From Christensenella sp. UBA6406 (GTDB taxonomy: Bacteria > Bacillota > Clostridia > Christensenellales > UBA1242), in contig DJPS01000058.1 in assembly GCA_002438625.1 (NCBI GenBank), positions 1-13,323 of the forward strand: a stretch of 13,323 nucleotides of DNA, in the 5' to 3' direction. Below are positions 7,687 to 13,323 of the stretch, in pieces. The position numbers were made by a program, and so were the translations under genes. Under the pieces are notes generated by a model. The model was given only the letters and a program-made list of their open reading frames with translations. It ran no database searches and had not been told where the DNA came from. Within the stretch, counting starts at the first letter, position 1, and every line of letters starts with the position of its first letter.

Positions 7687-7733
7687 TGCCTAACCAAACT
7701 TTATTTGACCAAAATTGCCATAAATTAAAATTA

Positions 7734-8396
7734 TTAAATTTTCTTCTTTCCAAAAACAATTTGATTTATAAATGCTAAAAATGCATTATCATTCTTTTTA
7801 TAAACAAATTCAACTTTACCTTGCACTTTATCCACATTAAATGGACCCATAGATGTGGAATCGTTGCTTACAAGGCGATTATCTCCAACTAAAAACACTT
7901 CATTTTCGCCTATCAACAACCCCTTTCCCACTTCATACGCTTCTCCAGCAGTTGCCACATAAGAAACCCAATGAGTGTAAGCGACTGGGTTATCTGCTAG
8001 GGTCGCTCTTTTTTCTATATAAGGTTCATCAAGCACTTTTCCATTTAAGACAATAACCAATTCGCCATCTATGTTAAACCTTAAATCTACCATATCGCCC
8101 GCCATAGCAATCACCCTTTTGACTATAACAATTTTGTTGCCTTTTTCATCCGTTTTGTCAGATTCGCAAGTTACAATATCGCCATAAGTAAAACTTGCAT
8201 TTGCTTTTATTCCCACAACATCTTCAATTTCTCCGCCATTTAATGTTGGATACATTGATGGACCAGACACAACTGCTTCACTATAACTAAACTTAAAAAA
8301 AGCAAACAACCCACAAACCGCAATTAAAAAGACGATAGCAATATCTAATAAAATATTTAAAATTATTTTCAAAACTCTTTTGTTGCTTTTTTCCAT
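7734..8396 (-). CDS. lepB: Signal peptidase I (type I leader peptidase)
   Basis: 220 residues from ATG at 8396. An in-frame GTG at 8408 overlaps the AAAGGTG ribosome site and is rejected as start. Residues about 10-36 form a single N-terminal transmembrane anchor after a basic cytoplasmic end. The S26 serine-protease motifs follow: S-G-P-S-M-Y-P with nucleophile Ser47, the general-base Lys93 in V-K-R-V-I-A-M-A-G-D, and the late box G-D-N-R (171-174) with D-S at 179-180 and M-G-P-F. The enzyme cuts signal peptides from Sec-exported proteins on the outer face of the membrane. It has its own promoter, and no obvious dedicated substrate lies in the same operon. The Sec-signal protein at 1952-4654 would be processed by this class of enzyme, if it is cleaved at all. 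The symbol is family-level only; other family members may exist in the genome. Confidence 0.94.
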   Translation of the reverse strand: MEKSNKRVLKIILNILLDIAIVFLIAVCGLFAFFKFSYSEAVVSGPSMYPTLNGGEIEDVVGIKANASFTYGDIVTCESDKTDEKGNKIVIVKRVIAMAGDMVDLRFNIDGELVIVLNGKVLDEPYIEKRATLADNPVAYTHWVSYVATAGEAYEVGKGLLIGENEVFLVGDNRLVSNDSTSMGPFNVDKVQGKVEFVYKKNDNAFLAFINQIVFGKKKI

Positions 8397-8443
8397 ATTT
8401 TTACGCACCTTTTTAATTGATTTTTATTTTTCTATTTATTGTT

Positions 8444-8472
8444 ATTTTATCACTTTTAAATTAAAAAGTCAA
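8444..8472 (-). promoter_or_regulatory. Sigma-A promoter of the signal peptidase gene
   Basis: TTGACT (8467-8472) and TAAAAT (8444-8449) on the minus strand are 17 bases apart, with TG one base before the -10. The start would fall near 8437, about 40 bases before the ATG at 8396. Confidence 0.7.
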
Positions 8473-8500
8473 CAAAAGCGAAACCATTTAAAAAACGCAC

Positions 8501-8540
8501 AAAAAAAGAAAGATTAATTAATTTTTAACTAATCTTTCTT
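8501..8540 (-). terminator. Intrinsic terminator after the coiled-coil/beta protein gene
   Basis: A perfect 11-bp stem pairs 8506-8516 with 8530-8540 (AAGAAAGATTA / TAATCTTTCTT), with a 13-base loop. On the minus strand it is followed by a run of T's (8501-8507). It lies 30 bases past the stop codon at 8570 and upstream of the signal peptidase promoter, so it separates the two transcripts. Confidence 0.85.
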
Positions 8541-8569
8541 CGTTTACACAATTTAATCTGCAATAAAAT

Positions 8570-10618
8570 TTATGCCGAAGTTGTTAAATCAACCTTTGAT
8601 ACATCGCCATCAGTCAATTTTATAATTTGTCCATCTTTTACGCCAAAATAATCGCCATTAAAGCCTGGATGAAGTTCATCGTATTCACCTGAAATGGTTT
8701 TAGTGCCTAAAATTTCAAAAGAATTAGCACCCAAACTAAAATAAATTACTTTCCAATGGTCGTAAACATACATAAACGCACGATATGTTCTTGTTATTCT
8801 AGTTGATACATTATTCCCTTGATAATTATCTATTTCGCCAAAAGTTACACGAGTGCCATAGCCTAAATTGCCATAACCAACATTTGTTGCAGTTTGGACA
8901 GCAATTTGATTATTGCTTTCTTCACCGCCTTCGCTTGTTTCACTGGTTGAGTTATCCACATTTTCCCCACCATTTGAAGAAGTTAATGTTTGCAAATTTT
9001 TTAAACTACTTAGCGTAAATGCTGAGCAAACATAATTACAACCTTTTTTAGTTGTTACAATGACATATGGATTAATTAAGCCAAATTGCTTGTAGGTTAG
9101 CGAAAGTTTGCAAGGTGAAATGCAAACAATTTCATCTATTTCGCTTAAATCAATTCCTGTTGAATCAACAGAAACGCCATTAAAATCTGTGTTATAATAA
9201 CAATTAAATAATTTTTTTAAATTTGGATTGTAACGCAAAACATAATTGTTTATGCTTGCCGAATTTGAAGGCAATGGGCAAACAACTCTTGCCCCTTTTG
9301 ATGAAACCGAATCTGCACCGCCAACTAACTCTCCATTTTGGTTTAAGTTTTGGACTTCCTTTGTGGTTATGTCTTGTCTAAGCACTTTTAGCGATTTAAA
9401 AACCGAAGTTGAGTTAGAAGTGTTTTCATTTATAGACAAAACAGTTGGATAAAATAAATAATTTGTGCCACTGGTTAAATTTGTGTAGTTCTGTCCCAAA
9501 TTGACATCTTGTGCATTTGTAGTTATATAAGACACCGCACCATCAATATCCTTAAATATATAATAATCGTAATTTACGTTAAAAGGATAAAATGAATGTT
9601 TATAATCTATAAAATTTGCATTATTTCCGACCACTTCATATGTTAAATTTTTAACCGTAAACGAAGCAGTTTCAAAATTATTAAATTGTAATCTTAAATT
9701 ATAATCCGTTCTATTTGTTACAAAAATGCCATTAATGCAATAGTGGCTTGTTCCTTCAACTATTTCAATAGTTTCATTATAAAGCACTTCATTGCCACTT
9801 AAAAGCAAACTTGCCTTAACATCGCTAATTGCTGAAGTTGAAACAATATCAAATTCAACCTTGCACATAGCATTTACATTATTGTTGATTGTAAAATATT
9901 CAGCATCAAGAAGTTTTGGAGCATTAATGTTATAAATGAAAGGGCTTTTATATGTGTCCCTTGTTTTATAAACAGAATCAGGTGGTGGGTCGTATGGCTC
10001 CGTATCTTGAAACTGACTGTTTGGCAATTCTAATTTTTGCACTATGTTTAAAGTGTTTTGCTCTATATTGCCTAATTTGGTTAAAATTGTGCTAGCATTC
10101 TCACTTAACCCAACACTATCTAAAAGAGCAACCGTGTTGGCGTGAATTTGATTTAATGTTTGACTTTGAGCATCTGTCAAACCCGCACTTGATGAAGATG
10201 TTAAAAGCACATTTATTTCATCTATTGCGTTTATAATCTCTTGTGCTTGAACTTTGGTGGCAGTCAAGTCAACCTTTTCATTTGTTTGCGATTGATTTGT
10301 TTGCAGTGTGGTTTGCAAACTTTCTATAGAAGTTTGATTAGTTTTAATGTCGTTTAAATTTTGCAAAATTGAATTATAAATTTCTGTTAATTTAACTTTA
10401 AGTCTATCTTCAAGCGATGTTGGATTAGAACTTTCTTCATTGTCCCCTATAAGAGATGTTTTCAATTCACTTACCTTGCTATTTAACTGCTGTTTAAGTT
10501 CAGTTAATGTTGTGCTACTGCTTGAAGATGTGCTTGATGTAATTTTGGATAAATTTAAAAGCAGTTCCCTAACTTCATCTAATCGCATTATGGTGGCTTT
10601 ATCTTTATAAAAATCCAT
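8570..10618 (-). CDS. Coiled-coil plus beta-rich protein, tail-fibre-like; function unknown
   Basis: 682 residues from ATG at 10618; AAAGG is five bases upstream, and a GTG at 10624 lies against that site and is rejected. No signal peptide or transmembrane helix is visible. Residues about 10-200 are Ser/Thr/Gln/Asn-rich with leucine/isoleucine heptads and almost no proline, suggesting a long, perhaps trimeric, coiled coil. A proline-rich hinge (D-P-P-P-D) near 210 is followed by a beta-rich half (about 225-680). Its first part, about 225-330, resembles a beta-sandwich of the carbohydrate-binding type; the rest has Tyr/Gly/Asn-rich strands and an acidic Ser/Gly linker near 560-580. This shaft-then-head plan is typical of phage or tailocin fibre proteins, but no other phage gene is present, and the gene has its own promoter and terminator. 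I do not recognise the family. Confidence 0.8.
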   Translation of the reverse strand: MDFYKDKATIMRLDEVRELLLNLSKITSSTSSSSSTTLTELKQQLNSKVSELKTSLIGDNEESSNPTSLEDRLKVKLTEIYNSILQNLNDIKTNQTSIESLQTTLQTNQSQTNEKVDLTATKVQAQEIINAIDEINVLLTSSSSAGLTDAQSQTLNQIHANTVALLDSVGLSENASTILTKLGNIEQNTLNIVQKLELPNSQFQDTEPYDPPPDSVYKTRDTYKSPFIYNINAPKLLDAEYFTINNNVNAMCKVEFDIVSTSAISDVKASLLLSGNEVLYNETIEIVEGTSHYCINGIFVTNRTDYNLRLQFNNFETASFTVKNLTYEVVGNNANFIDYKHSFYPFNVNYDYYIFKDIDGAVSYITTNAQDVNLGQNYTNLTSGTNYLFYPTVLSINENTSNSTSVFKSLKVLRQDITTKEVQNLNQNGELVGGADSVSSKGARVVCPLPSNSASINNYVLRYNPNLKKLFNCYYNTDFNGVSVDSTGIDLSEIDEIVCISPCKLSLTYKQFGLINPYVIVTTKKGCNYVCSAFTLSSLKNLQTLTSSNGGENVDNSTSETSEGGEESNNQIAVQTATNVGYGNLGYGTRVTFGEIDNYQGNNVSTRITRTYRAFMYVYDHWKVIYFSLGANSFEILGTKTISGEYDELHPGFNGDYFGVKDGQIIKLTDGDVSKVDLTTSA

Positions 10619-10627
10619 AGACACCTT

Positions 10628-10640
10628 TTGTATGATACAA
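10628..10640. promoter_or_regulatory. Perfect palindrome TTGTAT-G-ATACAA over a transcription start
   Basis: Six-base arms are perfectly symmetric around a single G. It sits between the -10 element and the ribosome binding site of the minus-strand gene starting at 10618. It could be an operator or a short 5' hairpin; its regulator is unknown. Confidence 0.35.
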
Positions 10641-10644
10641 CTTA

Positions 10645-10673
10645 ATTTTACACTGCAATTTTTAAAAAATCAA
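10645..10673 (-). promoter_or_regulatory. Promoter of the coiled-coil/beta protein gene
   Basis: TTGATT (10668-10673) and TAAAAT (10645-10650) on the minus strand are 17 bases apart. The start would be near 10638, leaving only about 20 bases of leader. That start falls within the palindrome at 10628-10640. Confidence 0.65.
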
Positions 10674-10693
10674 CACTTTGTGCCACAAAACAA

Positions 10694-10722
10694 TGGACAT
10701 TAAGTTAATTTTATGGTAAAAT
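10694..10722 (+). promoter_or_regulatory. Promoter of the acyltransferase/zinc-ribbon operon
   Basis: TGGACA (10694-10699) and TAAAAT (10717-10722) are 17 bases apart, with TGG giving an extended -10. It is back to back with the minus-strand promoter at 10645-10673. The leader to the ATG at 10781 is about 50 bases. Confidence 0.65.
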
Positions 10723-10780
10723 TGGAAATAATAGAAATAGCACAAAACAAAATATAACTTTATTAGGAAATTAAATAAAT

Positions 10781-12403
10781 ATGGATAATTTTATAAATGA
10801 ATCTGATGAAGACTCTTTGCTTTCAAGTAAAAAACACAAAAAAGTTGAAAAACAAATTAAAAAGCAAATAAATAGAGCAATAAAAGATGTTGCAAAAAAA
10901 ACTATGGCAAGCGAAAGATTTGAAGCAAAAATAGAAAAACAAAAGAAAAAAGCAAAGCATTATAAGGAAAAACAAAAACTTGCCTTAAATTTGGCAAAGC
11001 AAAACAATTTAAATAATTGTGCAGAAAGTGGGAAAAGCGTTGATACGCAAAAAGAGCAACCACAGCAACTTTGCCATAAAAACAAAGCAATTAAAGAAAG
11101 AGAAAAGAGAATAAAAAAACAAAAATCAATAGAGCTTGCACAAGTTAGAGAACGTTGGTATAAATTGGATAACTCTGCCCTAATCTACCCTGCCATTTGC
11201 AATGATGAATGGAATTCTGTTTTTAGATTATCTGCCGTTATGAAACAACCTGTGGACCCAATAAAACTACAAGAGGCATTAAATTTAACCATTGACCGTT
11301 TTCCATTTTTTAATGTGTCTTTAAAGGATGGCTTGTTTTGGCCTTTCTTTCAATCTTTAACCGAAAAGCCAAAAATACAAAAAGAGATTGAAAGTCCTTG
11401 CCGTCCTTTTGTGTTTAAAAAGAACGCACACATTTTAAGAGTTTTATATTATGGCAATAAAATTAGTTTTGAAATTTTCCACTCTTTAAGTGATGGCACA
11501 GGAGCGACACAGTTTTTCAATGTTTTAATTGTTACTTACCTTGAACTTATGGGCATAAAAATTGAAGATAAAAGTGATTATGGCTTAAACGCCTTTGATA
11601 AGCCTATAAGTGAAGAAGGTGAAGACAGTTTTAAAAGGTATGCACAAAAAGGCACAATTCGCAGTCGTGCAGAACAAAAAGCGTATGAAATTAGTGATGA
11701 AATTTTAGACAATGAGCAGTTACGCATTTTTAACGCAAATGCAAGCGTGAAACAAATGAAAGAAGTTGCAAAAAAATATGACGCAACAATAAACGAGTTT
11801 TTATCAGCTGTTTACCTTAAAACATTAATTGCCCACAAACACTTATATGCAAGGAACAGTAAAAAACCCGTAAAACTATCTGTGCCAGTGAACATAAGAA
11901 AACACTTACCATCTAAAACAATGCGAAACTTTGCTCTTGTTTTAAATATAGAAGTGCCATTAGATAAAGAAGATTGCACTTTTGAAGAATTAATTGGCAT
12001 AGTTAAAAGTGAAATGAATAATTTAAACGAAGATTATGTGCTAGGGTTTATAGGTAAAAATGTTCAAAGCGAGCGAAACTTTTTTGTCCGCATTATGCCA
12101 CTATTTATAAAAAAGCCAATTATGCGACTAGTTTATTCTCAAGTTGGTGAAATATTATTTACAAGCACTTTAACAAATGTTGGTTTAACTAAATTACCAC
12201 AAACTGTTATAGAAAATGTTGAATCATATCAATGCGTTTTAGGTGCAACCAAACTAAATAAAATTAATCTTGCAGTTATTTCTGTTGGAGACACAATTAC
12301 AATAACGCTAAGTTCAAGATTAAAAGAAAATGCACTTGCAAGAAATTTTTATAAAGCACTTGCAGATTTTGGAATTGAACTTTACATTCAATCAAATAAT
12401 TAA
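10781..12403 (+). CDS. Condensation/alcohol-acetyltransferase-like acyltransferase with basic N-terminal extension
   Basis: 540 residues; AGGA at 10765-10768 is a weak, rather distant ribosome site. From about 125 to the end the protein looks like the CoA-dependent acyltransferase superfamily (condensation, AATase-like). The active-site motif H-x-x-x-D-G is seen as H-S-L-S-D-G, with His234 and Asp238-Gly239, after a hydrophobic strand, as expected. A conserved start (W-Y-K-L-D-N) and a late F-T-S-T-L-T-N-V-G segment fit proteins often named alcohol acetyltransferase. The acceptor is unknown; a lipid or surface-polymer hydroxyl is a guess. Residues 1-120 are an unusual extension dominated by Lys, Glu and Gln, probably a charged coiled coil; relatives as I recall them start near residue 115. 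It is followed after 37 bases by the zinc-ribbon membrane protein, likely in one operon. Confidence 0.8.
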   Translation: MDNFINESDEDSLLSSKKHKKVEKQIKKQINRAIKDVAKKTMASERFEAKIEKQKKKAKHYKEKQKLALNLAKQNNLNNCAESGKSVDTQKEQPQQLCHKNKAIKEREKRIKKQKSIELAQVRERWYKLDNSALIYPAICNDEWNSVFRLSAVMKQPVDPIKLQEALNLTIDRFPFFNVSLKDGLFWPFFQSLTEKPKIQKEIESPCRPFVFKKNAHILRVLYYGNKISFEIFHSLSDGTGATQFFNVLIVTYLELMGIKIEDKSDYGLNAFDKPISEEGEDSFKRYAQKGTIRSRAEQKAYEISDEILDNEQLRIFNANASVKQMKEVAKKYDATINEFLSAVYLKTLIAHKHLYARNSKKPVKLSVPVNIRKHLPSKTMRNFALVLNIEVPLDKEDCTFEELIGIVKSEMNNLNEDYVLGFIGKNVQSERNFFVRIMPLFIKKPIMRLVYSQVGEILFTSTLTNVGLTKLPQTVIENVESYQCVLGATKLNKINLAVISVGDTITITLSSRLKENALARNFYKALADFGIELYIQSNN

Positions 12404-12440
12404 ATGCATTAATGAATTTAATTTTTAAAAAGGAAATATA

Positions 12441-13118
12441 ATGAAACATTGTAATTTTTGTAATTGTGATATTGAAGACAAAAAGGTGCATTGCCCCTTA
12501 TGTGGCAAATGCCTTGATGAAGAAAAAGTAAAGAATGGAATAGTCAACCATAGTGACATTTATCCTGATTACCAAATTAAATCTAACAAAACAAATTTAA
12601 TTTGCAAAATTATAGCAAACTCTCTTTTTATCCTAACTATAATTTGCCTTGCTGTTGATTTGCTTGTGAATTATAAAGTTGGATTTTCCCTTATTGTCGT
12701 AATAGCATTTTTCTATTCTTATTTTGCAATAATTAGACCAGTAAAAAAACGAATGCCAATGGAAAACTTTTGCATTCAACTTTCAATTTTCACCCCACTG
12801 CTTTTGCTATTTATTGAACTTTACACAAAAACATATGGCTGGGGAATAAATATTGCCACACCATCGTTTTGGGTGGGATTGTCAATCGCTTCAGTTATAA
12901 TGATGTTCATTAAAGGATTTGTAGATGTTGATATGCTTAAACCAATTATAATTAACTGCATTTTAAGTGCAATTTTACTAATACTTTTATTTTGCTTTAA
13001 GCAACTTACCCTAATTGCATCTATTTCCTTTGTTTGCCACTTAGCAATAATTTCCTTTGTGCTTGTGTTTAAATTTAAAATTGCATCAAAATCTATCAAA
13101 AAAGAATTTAGATTTTAA
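12441..13118 (+). CDS. Zinc-ribbon multi-pass membrane protein (DUF6320-like)
   Basis: 225 residues; AGGA at 12431-12434 is six bases before the ATG. The N-terminus is a short zinc ribbon: C-x-x-C at Cys4/Cys7 and C-P-L-C at Cys18/Cys21, with extra cysteines at 9 and 24. After a polar stretch (25-50), about six hydrophobic helices fill residues 52-215, and a lysine-rich end follows. I recall this layout as the DUF6320 type, whose genes sit next to acyltransferases of the kind just upstream; neither point has been searched here. The pairing suggests a membrane partner or scaffold for that acyltransferase, with the zinc ribbon in the cytoplasm, but the biochemical role is unknown. Its stop codon lies inside the loop of the terminator hairpin. 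Confidence 0.82.
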   Translation: MKHCNFCNCDIEDKKVHCPLCGKCLDEEKVKNGIVNHSDIYPDYQIKSNKTNLICKIIANSLFILTIICLAVDLLVNYKVGFSLIVVIAFFYSYFAIIRPVKKRMPMENFCIQLSIFTPLLLLFIELYTKTYGWGINIATPSFWVGLSIASVIMMFIKGFVDVDMLKPIIINCILSAILLILLFCFKQLTLIASISFVCHLAIISFVLVFKFKIASKSIKKEFRF

Positions 13119-13138
13119 TTAATCTAAATTCTTTTTTT
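13098..13138. terminator. Terminator overlapping the end of the zinc-ribbon gene
   Basis: A 17-bp stem pairs 13098-13114 with 13121-13137 around a 6-base loop TTAATT. The core is GAATTTAGATT / AATCTAAATTC, with an A-run on the left and T-run on the right. The stop codon (13116-13118) is in the loop, so the last codons of the gene form the 5' arm. It can also serve the convergent minus-strand gene ending at 13193. Confidence 0.85.
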
Positions 13139-13192
13139 CTTGTTCTAACTTTTAAATTTAATGCAAAATTAAGCACATAACAACAAAATTAC

Positions 13193-13323
13193 TTATCTTT
13201 CCATTCCGCCATCATCACCAACACTTTTGCCTACATTATCTCCAAAACTTAATTGTTTTTTAACTTTCGCTTGTTTTAATCTATCCATCTCTGCTTTATC
13301 AAAAAAGCCAGTTTTTAAAGACG
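13193..13323 (-). CDS. C-terminal end of an unidentified protein (partial)
   Basis: The last 42 codons and a TAA stop (13193-13195) are visible; the start is beyond the right edge. The tail is hydrophilic: a Lys/Arg/Gln-rich helical stretch followed by a Gly/Asp-rich end with G-D-D-G-G and a terminal Met-Glu-Arg. Codon use and composition match the neighbours, and a convergent terminator sits just downstream, which supports a real gene. No family is recognisable from this fragment. Confidence 0.6.
   Translation of the reverse strand, partial: SLKTGFFDKAEMDRLKQAKVKKQLSFGDNVGKSVGDDGGMER

Noticed and set aside
12398..12423. AATTAAAT / ATTTAATT inverted repeat followed by T's between the acyltransferase and zinc-ribbon genes
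   Set aside because: Eight A/T pairs only, too weak for a terminator; short spacing and a good ribosome site favour an operon read-through.

Overview
The window is AT-rich DNA with short intergenic gaps, AAAGG-type ribosome binding sites, consensus-like sigma-A promoters with 17-base spacers, and compact hairpin terminators. Together with the gene content (Ig-repeat lipoprotein, membrane-anchored transglutaminase-like protein, signal peptidase I, an acyltransferase next to a zinc-ribbon membrane protein) this suggests a low-GC Gram-positive of the Clostridia type, perhaps an uncultured gut lineage. That placement is inference from composition and gene families; no rRNA or marker gene is present.

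Layout. Positions 1-1609 (minus) hold the first 536 codons of a lipoprotein made of about six tandem Ig-like domains, cut by the left edge. It is divergent from a 900-residue secreted transglutaminase-like protein (1952-4654, plus) with an intact Cys-His-Asp triad and a C-terminal membrane anchor. A bidirectional terminator (4708-4749) separates that gene from a convergent TetR regulator (4773-5360, minus). Upstream of the regulator on the same strand is a 14-TM drug/metabolite exporter of the EmrB/QacA type with a C-terminal CBS pair (5552-7516). The exporter has a perfect TTGACA-N17-TATAAT promoter and a leader that can fold into a small structured RNA ending in a U-tract, so it is a riboswitch or attenuator candidate. 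Signal peptidase I follows (7734-8396, minus), then a 682-residue coiled-coil plus beta-rich protein that looks like an orphan tail-fibre protein (8570-10618, minus). Divergent from that is a two-gene operon (plus): a condensation-type acyltransferase with a lysine-rich N-terminal extension (10781-12403) and a zinc-ribbon/multi-TM protein (12441-13118). The right edge holds the last 42 codons of an unidentified minus-strand gene.

How the genes may work together. No single pathway covers the window. Most products act at or beyond the cell surface: lipoprotein, transglutaminase-like protein, signal peptidase, probable acyl transfer to a surface or lipid substrate. The most system-like part is 4773-7690: a TetR regulator with a palindrome at its own start site, a related palindrome in the exporter leader, a candidate RNA switch in the same leader, and a nucleotide-binding type (CBS) domain on the exporter itself. 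This suggests up to three layers of control on one efflux pump. Several starts were moved inward because an in-frame GTG or upstream codon lies within the ribosome binding site or the leader RNA.
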